Positions 18,827 through 27,862 of a DNA stretch of 64,000 nt are shown here, piece by piece. Source of the stretch: Asticcacaulis sp. EMRT-3 (GTDB lineage Bacteria > Pseudomonadota > Alphaproteobacteria > Caulobacterales > Caulobacteraceae); NCBI RefSeq assembly GCF_030027245.1, contig NZ_JASERT010000001.1:1385001-1449000 (forward strand), read 5' to 3'. The notes beneath the pieces were generated by a model. The model had not been told where the DNA came from, ran no database searches, and worked only from the letters and a program-made list of their open reading frames with translations. The position numbers and the translations under genes were made by a program. Within the stretch, counting starts at the first letter, position 1. The number at the start of each line of letters is the position of its first letter.

Positions 18827-20482
18827 TCAGGCCGGTGCGTCATCGGGCGTGACGCGCATCGGCTTGGGCGTGCGTCCACCCAGCGCCACCACGGCCATCA
18901 GGGCCGGCACCAGCGCCGCCTCCTGCCCCGGCACGGCGAAATAGCGCGGTTCCCAGTCGGGTTTGAACTTTTCCTTGTAGGCGCGCAGGCCTTCGAAATT
19001 GTAGAATTCTCCGCCCAGTTCCCAGATGAGCGAGGCCAGTTTCGGCCAGGCGCTCGACAGCGGCTTGGCACGTAATCCGGCCAATGGTGCCAGACCCAGC
19101 GAAAAATAGCGATAGCCGTGTTCCCGGGTATAAAAGATCAGTTGCAGGAACAGATATTCCATCGTGCTGGGCGGCGCATCGGGCGCATAGCGCATCAGAT
19201 CGATCGACAACAGGGTGCGATCCTGCGTCGGCCACAGATTGGCGAAGGCGACGATCTCACCGCCGACACGCAGCACCGCCACTGGCGTCAGGCGCATATA
19301 ATCGTCCTGAAAACAGCCTAGCGAATAGCTCTTTTCCTTGGCGGACTTACCCTTGAGCCAGGCATCGGACACGGCCTTCAGCCGATCCAGTTGCGGGCCG
19401 ACATCTTCGGGCGCGATGACCTCAAACTCCGCCCCCAGCCCCTCAAAGCGCTTGATGGTCTGGCGGAAACCATAGCCCTTCTTGCCAGCCAGATCGAAGG
19501 CGGCGACATCGACCATCGCCTCTTCTCCGATCTTATAGGGGCGCAGGCCCAGATCGATCATCAGCGGCAGCAGATTGGGGCTGACCTGATAGAAGCTTAA
19601 GCGTGCATTGCTGAGTGAAGCCAACTCTTTAAGCTGCCAGCACAGGGCCTCGGCCTCGGCCTTGGGGCCGATCGGTTCGCCCATCACCACCCATTGCTGA
19701 CCCGACACGCCGTACATGATGAAGGCGGTCTGATCGTCGTTCCATAAGATGTGTTTGTCGCGCAACAGGGCCAGCCAGGCCTGTGGATTGGAAGCCCCCG
19801 CCACCACGGTTTTCAGGCGCTCGACATCTTCTTCCTGCGGTTCGGGTGGTAACTGGCGTGCAATGCCGAACAGCCTGTACAACAGGATCAGACCCGCCGT
19901 CACCGCCATCACCACCAGCCCGCGCAAAAACCGCGACGCCGAGGCGCGATATGAGAAATGCACCCACATCGAATGGGCGTAGGGCACATGCTGATAGGCG
20001 TAAAACCCGCTCCAGACGATCACGCCTAAGGTGGCGATACTCAGCCCCGCCCAGATCGGATTGATCGACAGGCTGAGCAGATTGGAGCGACGGTTGAAGG
20101 CGTCCTTACACGGGATCAGCAGAAGGGCGCAGATGGTCAGCAAGACGGCAGGCACCACGGCCAGTTCGCGCGTCAGCGACACCACCGCCGCCAGACAAAA
20201 CAAAAACATGGCCATGTACCAGGCCGTATCGATGCGTTCCCACAGACCGCGCGCCACAAACAGCATCAACACGCCGCTGGCCGTGCCGATGGCGTGCGAA
20301 AATTCGACGAGGCCCAGAGGCAGCCACCGGACGACATAGGGCATGAATTTCGGATCAATCGGCGTCAGCACCGACACGAGCAGCAGCCCTCCCGCCGCAA
20401 ACATCACCACCGCAAACAGTTGTGGAATCAGGCGGGTAGCGGAATCGAGCAAGATATGTTGGATAGTAAGATCGCGATTCAT
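18827..20482 (-). CDS. MprF-like protein with DUF2156 phosphatidylglycerol lysyltransferase domain
   Basis: About 551 residues. The first 220 hold roughly six membrane segments; the rest is a DUF2156/LPG synthetase C domain (about 235-530) with 'FIMYGVSGQQWVVMGEPIGP', 'YGFRQTIKRFEGLGAEFEV', 'WLKGKSAKEKSYSLGCF', 'VAFANLWPT', 'STMEYLFLQLIFY' and 'LSLGLAPLAGL'-type wording. The family transfers aminoacyl groups from tRNA to phosphatidylglycerol, changing membrane charge and resistance to cationic peptides. It is shorter than full MprF (about 840 residues), which has a 14-segment flippase. The ATG at 20482 is chosen; one at 20515 adds 11 polar residues and cannot be excluded. Confidence 0.85.
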   Translation of the reverse strand: MNRDLTIQHILLDSATRLIPQLFAVVMFAAGGLLLVSVLTPIDPKFMPYVVRWLPLGLVEFSHAIGTASGVLMLFVARGLWERIDTAWYMAMFLFCLAAVVSLTRELAVVPAVLLTICALLLIPCKDAFNRRSNLLSLSINPIWAGLSIATLGVIVWSGFYAYQHVPYAHSMWVHFSYRASASRFLRGLVVMAVTAGLILLYRLFGIARQLPPEPQEEDVERLKTVVAGASNPQAWLALLRDKHILWNDDQTAFIMYGVSGQQWVVMGEPIGPKAEAEALCWQLKELASLSNARLSFYQVSPNLLPLMIDLGLRPYKIGEEAMVDVAAFDLAGKKGYGFRQTIKRFEGLGAEFEVIAPEDVGPQLDRLKAVSDAWLKGKSAKEKSYSLGCFQDDYMRLTPVAVLRVGGEIVAFANLWPTQDRTLLSIDLMRYAPDAPPSTMEYLFLQLIFYTREHGYRYFSLGLAPLAGLRAKPLSSAWPKLASLIWELGGEFYNFEGLRAYKEKFKPDWEPRYFAVPGQEAALVPALMAVVALGGRTPKPMRVTPDDAPA

Positions 20483-20566
20483 GCGCGTTGTGATCCGGCC
20501 CTGCCCTGACCCCATGCGGTCAGCCGACTCACCTATACAGTGAATTCCGTCAAAAATCAGGTCTTA

Positions 20567-21349
20567 TCAACCGGCGCGCTCGCACCAGCTATCGCGCACC
20601 GACAGCGCCTGGCACAGAGCTTCGGCGTGCGCGCCATCGGCCACCGGCCCCACCTTCAGGCGCACCATCGCCTGACCGCTGGCCGTGGTGATGGGCTGAA
20701 AGCGCGCCTTGTAGCGCAATGCCACCGGATATTGGGTCTGCAAATGATCCCAGGCGGTGCGGGCCGCCTGCACGGACGAGAAAGAGCCGACCTGAATCAG
20801 GCGGTTTGATTCCGCAGACGCAGCCGGCGAGGGTGCGACGGGGGCCTTCGCGGCCAACATCGTGCGCCCGGATGTGCCTGACGGCATAACAGACTGAACA
20901 ACGGCCTGAGTAGCCGCCTGCGCGACCGCCTGAGTAGCCGTTTGGGCGGCAGCCTGCAAGATCGGCAGGTCAGGCAGATCGCGCGCCGCCTGCAAACGGG
21001 CGCGTGCAACCGTATCGGCGGGTAAAACCCGCAAGGGCCCGCCATCGTCCGGCGGCGGCATTTTGAGCGGATCGACCACGGCGAAGGTCACCTTATTGGG
21101 CTCAGCGGCCTGCGGCTTGAAAAGGCCACCTTGCCCCACCGTCATGGCCTTGGCGGTGCTCACCAGCAGGCGCACATCGTTCTTGGTTAGTCTTTTCTGC
21201 GCCGGCTGGCCGCTGTCATCGACCTGAACGGCCTTGAGATCGGCGAAGGTCTTGCGCAGATTGCTGTTGTCGCAGCCATTCAGGCCCAGCGCCAGACTTG
21301 CGGCGGCGCAGACAATCCCTACTTTACGAAGATGGGCAAGATCGGTCAT
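20567..21349 (-). CDS. SPOR-domain lipoprotein
   Basis: 260 residues. An N-terminal hydrophobic stretch ends in the lipobox 'LGLNGC'. A low-complexity linker (about residues 120-165) carries repeats of A-T-Q-A-V and A-Q-A. The C-terminal SPOR domain (about 183-258) has 'RLIQVGSFSSVQAARTAWDHL' and 'MVRLKVGPVADGAHAEALC'. SPOR domains bind peptidoglycan stripped of stem peptides, usually at the septum, so this is likely a membrane-anchored cell-envelope or division-site protein. It is transcribed divergently from panC. Confidence 0.85.
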   Translation of the reverse strand: MTDLAHLRKVGIVCAAASLALGLNGCDNSNLRKTFADLKAVQVDDSGQPAQKRLTKNDVRLLVSTAKAMTVGQGGLFKPQAAEPNKVTFAVVDPLKMPPPDDGGPLRVLPADTVARARLQAARDLPDLPILQAAAQTATQAVAQAATQAVVQSVMPSGTSGRTMLAAKAPVAPSPAASAESNRLIQVGSFSSVQAARTAWDHLQTQYPVALRYKARFQPITTASGQAMVRLKVGPVADGAHAEALCQALSVRDSWCERAG

Positions 21350-21400
21350 AAGCCCGACTATGCGCCCGGCGGTTTAAATGCCGGTTAGGGAGCATGGTTA

Positions 21401-22276
21401 ATGACCAAAAAAACGGAAACCTATATGCCGGATACTGCCGCCCTGCCCCGCATCGCCCACGCCCGCACGCTTAGCGATCTGCGCCGCCAGAGGGAAACCC
21501 TGACCGGTCGCGTGGCCTTTGTGCCGACGATGGGTGCCCTGCATGAGGGCCATCTCGATCTGGTGCGCCACGCCCGCAGCCTGGCTGATCGGGTGGTGGT
21601 GTCGATCTTCGTCAATCCACTGCAATTCGCCCCCCACGAAGACCTCGACCGCTATCCGCGCGATGAGGCGGGCGATCTGGCGCGGCTGGAAAGCGTCGGC
21701 TGCGATCTCGTCTATCTGCCGACGCCGGACGTTTTGTATCCGCAAGGCTTTGTCAGCCGGATCGACATGGCCGGGCCTGCGCTCGGCCTGGAAACGGATT
21801 TCCGCCCGCAATTCTTTTCCGGCGTAGCCACGGTCGTCTCCAAGCTGTTCCATCAGGTGCGCCCCGATGTCGCCGTCTTCGGTGAGAAGGACTATCAGCA
21901 GCTGGCCGTCATCCGCACGATGGTGCGCGATTTCGACATGGAGATCGAGGTTGTCGGCCTGCCCACGGTGCGCGAGCCCGACGGACTGGCCCTGTCGTCG
22001 CGCAACGCCTATCTCAGCCCACAGGAGCGCGCCACAGCGCCCAAACTGCATCAGGTTTTGCAAGAGGTGCGCAACGCCGTGCTGGCGGGCGAAGATGCGG
22101 ATGCCGCCATCGCGCGCGCCCATACAGCGCTGCAACAGGCCGGTTTCGGCCAGATCGACTATATCGCTCTGCGCGACGCTACAAGCCTTGGCGAGCCGCA
22201 ATCCGGCCAGACGCTGCGCCTGCTGGCCGCCCTGTGGCTGGGCAAGACCCGCCTGATCGATAATATCGCGGTTTAG
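21401..22276 (+). CDS. panC: Pantoate--beta-alanine ligase (pantothenate synthetase)
   Basis: 291 residues. It condenses pantoate and beta-alanine with ATP to make pantothenate for CoA. Motifs: 'FVPTMGALHEGHLDLV' (HIGH-like ATP site), 'SIFVNPLQF', 'DFRPQFFSGVATVVSKLF', 'VFGEKDYQQL' and 'LALSSRNAYLS' (KMSKS equivalent). The length fits the family. The first ATG gives 'MTKKTETYMPD'; the ATG at 21425 is an alternative. panB and panD are not in the window. A hairpin repeat follows the stop. Confidence 0.96.
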   Translation: MTKKTETYMPDTAALPRIAHARTLSDLRRQRETLTGRVAFVPTMGALHEGHLDLVRHARSLADRVVVSIFVNPLQFAPHEDLDRYPRDEAGDLARLESVGCDLVYLPTPDVLYPQGFVSRIDMAGPALGLETDFRPQFFSGVATVVSKLFHQVRPDVAVFGEKDYQQLAVIRTMVRDFDMEIEVVGLPTVREPDGLALSSRNAYLSPQERATAPKLHQVLQEVRNAVLAGEDADAAIARAHTALQQAGFGQIDYIALRDATSLGEPQSGQTLRLLAALWLGKTRLIDNIAV

Positions 22277-22344
22277 CCTTAGAGCAACGAGCGTTTAATT
22301 TGACTTACAAATTGAATGCGAGATGCGGAAAAAACGTAAAATGT

Positions 22345-22394
22345 AGAGCGGTTTGCATGCCTTTGACCGATTCAATCAGAATGCAAACCGCTCT
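22345..22394. repeat. Palindromic intergenic repeat / likely terminator after panC
   Basis: Perfect 14-bp inverted repeat AGAGCGGTTTGCAT (22345-22358) and its complement (22381-22394), separated by 22 bases. It ends at the stop of the convergent vapC-like gene (22393). The 'AGAGCGGTTT' arm recalls palindromic repeats scattered in Caulobacterales genomes (from memory). It could end transcription from both sides. Confidence 0.7.
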
Positions 22395-22809
22395 AACAGG
22401 CGACCGCCCCGACATGGCCTTCTCCGGCATAGTCGAGGATCAACTGGTCGCGCGTCACAATCGTCAGGCCCATTTCGCGTGCCGTCGCCACAATCACCTT
22501 GTCTGCCGGATCGCGTAATGTGTCCGATGGCAGGAAGGAGGCCGCGATCAATATATCGGGCGTCATCTCGGCCAGGCGGATCAGCGGCGCACCCAGCAAA
22601 CGGCGAAACCATTGCTGCGGGCTGATGGCGATCGACAGGCGGCGGCGCGAAACCAGCATACCGATTTCCCAAGCCGTATAGGGTGAAACATAGAGAGATT
22701 CCCCCCTGTCCGCCGCCGCATCGAGCGCCGAAACCGCCGCCTCGGACAGGGCGGCATCCTCGGCCAGCCAGATGGCGGCACACGTATCGAGCAGGAGCGG
22801 CCTGTTCAT
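22393..22809 (-). CDS. PIN-domain ribonuclease toxin (VapC family)
   Basis: 138 residues of a PIN domain: 'LLLDTCAAIWLAED' (first acidic residue), 'VSPYTAWEIGMLV' (conserved Glu), 'DPADKVIVATAREMGLTIVTRD' (remaining acidic residues). VapC toxins are Mg-dependent RNases held inactive by a cognate antitoxin. The start overlaps the upstream gene by 4 bases (ATGA), indicating a coupled pair. The upstream partner is not a classical VapB but a DUF7662-like protein. Confidence 0.88.
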   Translation of the reverse strand: MNRPLLLDTCAAIWLAEDAALSEAAVSALDAAADRGESLYVSPYTAWEIGMLVSRRRLSIAISPQQWFRRLLGAPLIRLAEMTPDILIAASFLPSDTLRDPADKVIVATAREMGLTIVTRDQLILDYAGEGHVGAVAC

Positions 22810-23219
22810 CCCTGTTCCGGCAGACTATCCGCCCATTCCGGATAGGCTGGCTGGGTCAGATCAAGATCGGACGGCAGGGTCATCAGGCCCTTCAGCGCAC
22901 CGAAAGCCGGATGGCGGCGCGGCTGGCTGCCACTGGTTTTCAGGGTTTCAGACTTCGGCATGGTTTTTTTCATCTTGCGAAAGGTCAGTCGGCCCGCCGC
23001 CATATCGACGGCTTCGGTTTCATAACCGGCCTCCAGCCAGGCGCGCGTCATGACATTATTGCTGGGATTATTGCTCCACCAGGCACGCTGGCGACGCGAA
23101 CTGGGCGGCAGTTCGAAACCGAGCACATTCTCGATTTCGGAAAAGCCCATCAGCACCTGCTCGTCATCGGTCTGTTTCAGATAGTCTTCGAGAGGATCAT
23201 ATTTGCTCATAGCAGCCAT
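22806..23219 (-). CDS. DUF7662-like protein, candidate antitoxin of the PIN toxin
   Basis: About 137 residues. The N-terminal 75 residues ('YDPLEDYLKQTDDEQVLMGF', 'IENVLGFELPPSSRRQRAWW', 'NVMTRAWLEAGYE') match what I remember as the DUF7662 domain, a small DNA-binding-like fold. The basic C-terminal half ('FRKMKKTMPKSETLKT' onward) would be the toxin-binding part if this is the antitoxin, which is inference from the 4-base overlap with vapC. I use the ATG at 23219, seven bases after 'gggggagg'; ATGs at 23225 and 23210 are alternatives. Confidence 0.65.
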   Translation of the reverse strand: MAAMSKYDPLEDYLKQTDDEQVLMGFSEIENVLGFELPPSSRRQRAWWSNNPSNNVMTRAWLEAGYETEAVDMAAGRLTFRKMKKTMPKSETLKTSGSQPRRHPAFGALKGLMTLPSDLDLTQPAYPEWADSLPEQG

Positions 23220-23293
23220 GCGCATGCCTCCCCCTGCTCAATAGATTTTCACCCTATCACAAAAATACACCCGCCTCAACAAAAAAACACACA

Positions 23294-23689
23294 CTACCAC
23301 ACACCCGCCTCTTTGAGGGCGCGCGTCATTTCGGGCGGCAGGTCGCTTTCGGCTTCGCTGAGGTCGCGCGGCGCATCGTCGGCCTTGAGATAGCGCCAGC
23401 CCTGAAAAGGCCGACGCGGCTGTGATTCGGTCGGAAAATGCCGTGTGCTCAGCCCGATCAGGCATTGCTGCGCCGCCTCGTCATAGTCAATCGACACGAT
23501 CTCGCGGCGGCACAGGATATGGCCCTTGATCACCCAGTAGAGCGATCCGCCATCGAGCAGTTCCTGCGCCTGTTTGGGCTGGTTGCGTGTATGGACATAG
23601 GAAATCTCGCCGCGCACCTTTTCCCAGGCCCGCAGATCATCGACGGAATCGGCACCGACACACAGTTTCACCAGATGAATTTCGCTCAC
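23294..23689 (-). CDS. DUF1489 family protein
   Basis: 131 residues from a GTG at 23689 ('SEIHLVKLCVGADSVDDL'). Conserved blocks 'YWVIKGHILCRREIVSIDYD', 'LIGLSTRHFPTESQPRRPFQ' and 'GWRYLKADDAPRDL' are typical of DUF1489, a soluble alphaproteobacterial family of unknown function. The frame is open further upstream (to 23806), but the extra part overlaps the divergent patatin gene's promoter and start and does not look conserved. Confidence 0.82.
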   Translation of the reverse strand: MSEIHLVKLCVGADSVDDLRAWEKVRGEISYVHTRNQPKQAQELLDGGSLYWVIKGHILCRREIVSIDYDEAAQQCLIGLSTRHFPTESQPRRPFQGWRYLKADDAPRDLSEAESDLPPEMTRALKEAGVW

Positions 23690-23772
23690 TTGACTTGACG
23701 CTCCTGACGCAGTGCGCCCTTTTCGCGGACGCCCCATTGGGTCTATATAGTGAGGATAAGAGGAATCGCATC

Positions 23773-25629
23773 GTGAGTCTTTCGATGGACACCAAGGAAA
23801 ATCCATCGCTGCAACAGGCGCTGGAAAACCTGTTCGGCACGGCGCTTGGCCAGAGCGCCAGCGTCATCTCGCTTCCCGGTGGCTCCAGGCTGTTCAGCGC
23901 CGGTGATGAGTCCGATCAGCTCTACCTGCTGCGCTCCGGCCGCTTGGGCGCTTTCCGCCACGACGAAGACCATGACGAGCTGTCGCTGATCGGCATTATC
24001 CGCCCCGGTGAGCCGGTTGGCGAAATGTCGCTGATCGCCGGCACCCACCACACCTCCACCGTCATGGCGCTGCGCGATTCCGACCTGCTGGCCATGCCGC
24101 GCAACGATTTTCTGCGCGCGCTCGATTCACGGCCCGAACTGCTGATCGCTCTGTCGCGCAAAATGATGGAAAGGGCGCGCCGCAACGCGCCCAATGTGAC
24201 GCCCAATGTCTTCGCCTTCTTCGCCCTGTGCGAAAAACCAATCCGCGGCCTGATCGATGATATTGCCGGTCATATCCGCGAGTTGGGCTACCGGGTGGCG
24301 GTGATCGACAAGGATTTCCACGGCACATCACCGGAAGTCTTCACCCAGGTCGAGGCCGAAAACGACTATGTGCTGCATATCGCCGAAAGCCACGAAAGCC
24401 ACTGGCGGCTGTTGAGCGCGCGCCAGGTTGATCATGTCTTTCTGATCGCCGACGCCGCCCTGCCACCCGACCCCAAGTCCGCCGCCTGGGAAAAATCCCT
24501 GCTGCACCGCGCGCCCGACCTGATCCTGCTCTATCCTGAGGGTTTTAAAAAAGCTTCGGTGCCCGGTCGCACCCGCGCCTGGCTCGACATCATCAAGCCG
24601 ACGCGCTGGTTCCACATCCAGACCGGCGACCACAATGATGCCGCCCGGCTGGCGCGAATCGTGTCGGGCCATTCGACCGGCCTCGTTTTTTCCGGCGGCG
24701 GGGCGCGCGCCTTCACCCAGATCGGCGCCATTCAGGCCCTGCGCGAAGCCCACATCCCTATCGATTTCGTTTGCGGATCGTCAATGGGGGCCATTCTGGC
24801 GGCAGGCGCGGCGCTGGGCTGGGACGATCACGAACTCGACTGGCGCATCCGCGATGCCTTCGTCACCTCGTCGCCGCTCGACGACATCACCTTCCCGTTC
24901 ATTTCGATGGTATCGGGCAAGAAGGTCGATCAGCGCCTTCTCAAGCACTTCGGCGACCAGATGATCGAGGACATGCCCCTGCCCTTTTTCTGCCTGTCGT
25001 CAAACCTGACATCGGGCGTGCTGAAGGTGCACAAGACCGGCCTGTTGCGCAATGCTCTGCGCGCTTCGATTTCCCTGCCGGGTGTCCTGCCGCCGGTCAT
25101 CGAAGACGGTCAGGTGCTGGTGGATGGCGCCGTGATGCGCTCCTTCCCGGCCACCATGATGCGCAATACCCACCTCGGCACGGTGATCGGCGTCGATGTG
25201 ACGCGGGCGCGTGGCCTCGATCCCAAGGCGCTGGTTGTGCCGAAAAAACTGTCCGCATGGTTTTCGCACGGCGACTGGCGGCGCGGCCCGCCTATCGTCT
25301 CGGTCATGATGCGTTCGGCCACCGTGATCACGGCCGCCGATCTGGCCCTGTCGCGCGCCGCCACCGATCTTCTGATCATTCCTGAACCCGATGGCGTCGA
25401 AATCCGCGACTGGAAGGCTTACGACAAGGCCGTCGAGTCAGGCTACCAGACCACTGTGGCCACTCTGGCCCAGCTCGATTCACCGATCACCACCCTGCGC
25501 AAACAGGGCAAGAGCATCCATCCCAATATTCCGGCCTTTACGCCTGACGACAGCTATAGCGACAGCGAAGAGAGCTATGTCGATTCGGCTTCCGAGCCGC
25601 CGCGCAAGCGCGATGGCAAGCCGGTTTAG
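23773..25629 (+). CDS. Cyclic-nucleotide-binding, patatin-like phospholipase (NTE-like)
   Basis: 618 residues. Residues 20-140 form a cNMP-binding domain ('SRLFSAGDESDQLYLLRSGR', 'GEPVGEMSLIAGTHHTSTV'). A middle region follows, and the patatin domain runs from about 300 to 520: oxyanion loop 'SGGGARAF' near 309, nucleophile in 'GSSMG' (Ser337), and Asp of the dyad in 'VDGAVMRSFPA' near 450. Such proteins hydrolyse lysophospholipids at the membrane. The GTG at 23773 is chosen because 'aagagga' lies 8-9 bases upstream; an ATG at 23785 is possible. The stop overlaps the convergent lysozyme-like gene by 4 bases. The C-terminus is acidic and low complexity. Confidence 0.88.
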   Translation: MSLSMDTKENPSLQQALENLFGTALGQSASVISLPGGSRLFSAGDESDQLYLLRSGRLGAFRHDEDHDELSLIGIIRPGEPVGEMSLIAGTHHTSTVMALRDSDLLAMPRNDFLRALDSRPELLIALSRKMMERARRNAPNVTPNVFAFFALCEKPIRGLIDDIAGHIRELGYRVAVIDKDFHGTSPEVFTQVEAENDYVLHIAESHESHWRLLSARQVDHVFLIADAALPPDPKSAAWEKSLLHRAPDLILLYPEGFKKASVPGRTRAWLDIIKPTRWFHIQTGDHNDAARLARIVSGHSTGLVFSGGGARAFTQIGAIQALREAHIPIDFVCGSSMGAILAAGAALGWDDHELDWRIRDAFVTSSPLDDITFPFISMVSGKKVDQRLLKHFGDQMIEDMPLPFFCLSSNLTSGVLKVHKTGLLRNALRASISLPGVLPPVIEDGQVLVDGAVMRSFPATMMRNTHLGTVIGVDVTRARGLDPKALVVPKKLSAWFSHGDWRRGPPIVSVMMRSATVITAADLALSRAATDLLIIPEPDGVEIRDWKAYDKAVESGYQTTVATLAQLDSPITTLRKQGKSIHPNIPAFTPDDSYSDSEESYVDSASEPPRKRDGKPV

Positions 25630-27746
25630 TCCTTGAGGCCGCCCAGCCGTTTCATGATCAGCCACAGCGACACCGACACGCACAGAATGCCGACCGCCGC
25701 CATCACCACCGACCAGGTCATATAGTCGGGCACGGCCCCATTGCGGATCACCACGGCGTCGCGCGACTTGTAATAGGCCCCCGCCGCCACGCCGAGACAG
25801 CCCAGGCCCAGACCGCTGATGAAAATCCACCAGAAGGTCGAAACGATCATCGTCCACCAGCTCGCATGTTCGGGCTCATCCGTATCCGGCATGGCGATGC
25901 GGCCGCCATCGAGTGTCCAGCCAGCGTCATCGCCGTAGGATTCGTCGAAAACGCCCAGACCCGACTGGAGATTCGACTGGAGGCCGACCGGCGGCACGGA
26001 CTGAGGTGCGCTTTCCGGCTGATGGTTTTGCGGCAACGGGCGGTCAAGCTGTTCACGCCAGTTCAGTTCCGGGCGCGGTTCGTCCTGCGTCGGCAGGGCG
26101 GCTTGCGGTGCTATCTGCTGACGGGCATAGGGATTGAGCGCGCTCATAGCCGATGCCTGCACCGTGCTGGCCGCGGTTACCGGCGCAAAGGTCTGAAGCG
26201 GCCTATCTTGCAGCGGTGTGTTCTGCGACTCACCCTCTTTTTCTTCCTGCGACAGATCCGGGGTCTGCGCGGATGCTGGCGGCAGATCTTCCGGTCGGGC
26301 GGCGATTTCAATCGGCGAAGAGTGCGTGCTGGAGGGTGCGATGACGCTATGCTGGACAAAGGTTTGCGAAGCGGGCGATGCGCTGAGGGGACGGCCGAGC
26401 GTTCCTCCGCCATAGGGCGAATAAAGTCGCATAAGGGCCGCCGCCGCTTCAGCCTTGCGCGCCTTTTCGGCGGCGTCTTCAGGCGCGGATTCAGGCGCGG
26501 GCATCGCAGCCTGAGCCGCTTCAGAGACTGAGATCTGCGCTTCCCGGTCACGCTGTTCGGCTTCGTGCTTTTCCTGGTCTATTCTGGCGGCTTCGGCCTT
26601 CTCGGCTTCGATTTTAGCCGCTGCCAGCTTTTCCGCCGCCAAGCGGGCCGCATCGGCCGCCGCTTCGCGTTCGCGGCGTTCATTTTCCAGACGCGCTAAT
26701 TCAAGTCTGGCCTGCTCAAGCCTGGCCTGCTCTGCTTTTTCAGCTTCGGCGGCGCGGAGAGCTTCCTGCTGCTGGTGTTCGATACGGGCGCGTTCTTCGG
26801 CCTCACGCATCTGACGCGCCTGCTCGGCAGCCCGCGCCTCGGCCAAAGCCTGAGCCTGACGCACAGCTTCCTGGCGTGCATGTTCCTGACGCTCCGCCTC
26901 TTCACGCCGGGCCTGTTCATCCTTTTGACGTTGCAGAACTGTCTGAAGATCAGCGCTTGCCTCCGCCTCGTCCTGCGGTTTCACTTCACGGATCACATTC
27001 GGCGTCACGCCTTCTGGCAAAGTGGTGGCAGGCAAGACCGGGCCAGGCAAGACCGGGCCAGGCACGACCGGGGCAGGCTCAACCTGCGCCACAGGACTGG
27101 CAGCCACAGGACTGGCAGCCACAGGCGCATAGGCGCTGAGATCGATGACCTGGCGCGCAGTCGCGGCCTGAGATGCCGGTTTTCCGACAGGCCCCAGGCC
27201 TTCCTCAGGCGCAGACATGTCCGCCTGCATCCTATCTGTATCCGCCACGTCCTCCACCGGCCGCAGGGTCATGACGGACGCATGATCGATGGTTTCCGGC
27301 GTCAGAAACAGGCTCTTTTCGGCGGCGCGGCGGCGAATCAGTGGCGCCAGCACATAGGTCTGGCCATTGAATTCCGCCGAGCGCCACGCATCCATAGCCT
27401 GCGCCGCTTCGTTCAGCCTGCCTTCGTTGATTCGCTTGAGAACCGTCGAGGCCGTGAAATTTTCCGCGCCGATATTGAAGCAAAACGACACAAGCGCGTC
27501 GAACTGGTTCTGGTTGAGCGGCGTCAGCACCAGATTATTGATGGTATCGACAATGGGCAAAAGATCGAAGCGCAACAGGGCGTCGGCGTCTTCCTGCGTC
27601 ACCTTGGCGCCTTCGCGGGCCGAGAAGGTGTGGCCATAGCCCAGAGTCCAGCGGCCATCGGGCAGACGGGTCGCCGTCTGGCGCAGCCCCTCAAAACTCT
27701 TGATGAGCTCGACCCCCGCACGGGAGACCTTAAGACGCGCTCTCAT
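25626..27746 (-). CDS. GH24 lysozyme-like protein with long coiled-coil linker and C-terminal membrane anchor
   Basis: 706 residues. The N-terminus (about 1-150) is a phage-type lysozyme domain: 'ELIKSFEGLRQTA' with the catalytic Glu, 'GRWTLGYGHT', 'LTPLNQNQFDALVSFCFNIG' and 'RRAAEKSLF'. A linker follows with five-residue Pro/Val/Gly repeats, then about 150 residues rich in A, E, R and Q (coiled coil), then a disordered stretch. Two membrane segments close the chain ('IVSTFWWIFISGLGLGCLGV' and 'WSVVMAAVGILCVSVSLWLI'). No signal peptide is visible, so the lysozyme domain is either cytoplasmic or exported by the C-terminal helices. It is not in a prophage context. A host role in peptidoglycan remodelling is inference. 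Confidence 0.82.
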   Translation of the reverse strand: MRARLKVSRAGVELIKSFEGLRQTATRLPDGRWTLGYGHTFSAREGAKVTQEDADALLRFDLLPIVDTINNLVLTPLNQNQFDALVSFCFNIGAENFTASTVLKRINEGRLNEAAQAMDAWRSAEFNGQTYVLAPLIRRRAAEKSLFLTPETIDHASVMTLRPVEDVADTDRMQADMSAPEEGLGPVGKPASQAATARQVIDLSAYAPVAASPVAASPVAQVEPAPVVPGPVLPGPVLPATTLPEGVTPNVIREVKPQDEAEASADLQTVLQRQKDEQARREEAERQEHARQEAVRQAQALAEARAAEQARQMREAEERARIEHQQQEALRAAEAEKAEQARLEQARLELARLENERREREAAADAARLAAEKLAAAKIEAEKAEAARIDQEKHEAEQRDREAQISVSEAAQAAMPAPESAPEDAAEKARKAEAAAALMRLYSPYGGGTLGRPLSASPASQTFVQHSVIAPSSTHSSPIEIAARPEDLPPASAQTPDLSQEEKEGESQNTPLQDRPLQTFAPVTAASTVQASAMSALNPYARQQIAPQAALPTQDEPRPELNWREQLDRPLPQNHQPESAPQSVPPVGLQSNLQSGLGVFDESYGDDAGWTLDGGRIAMPDTDEPEHASWWTMIVSTFWWIFISGLGLGCLGVAAGAYYKSRDAVVIRNGAVPDYMTWSVVMAAVGILCVSVSLWLIMKRLGGLKD
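27031..27120. repeat. Short 15-bp tandem repeats inside the lysozyme-like gene
   Basis: Three units of a 15-base repeat (GGCAAGACCGGGCCA twice at 27031-27060, then a variant to 27075) encode P-G-P-V-L-type pentapeptides, and two units of ACAGGACTGGCAGCC (27091-27120) encode P-V-A-A-S. The period is a multiple of three, so copy number can vary without a frameshift and would change linker length. Confidence 0.8.
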
Positions 27747-27862
27747 CCCTGATTCCTGACCCCAAGCCTACCCAAAACGGACGAGACGCGCCCGCCTGAC
27801 CCAAAACGGAACGCTTTGGGCCTAACATGAGTGCGACAAGCAAACCACAGACCGTTTCGGAT

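Noticed and set aside
25626..27746. Remnant prophage around the GH24 lysozyme domain
   Set aside because: No holin, spanin, integrase or structural phage gene surrounds it; neighbours are ordinary host genes and the chain has long host-like extensions.
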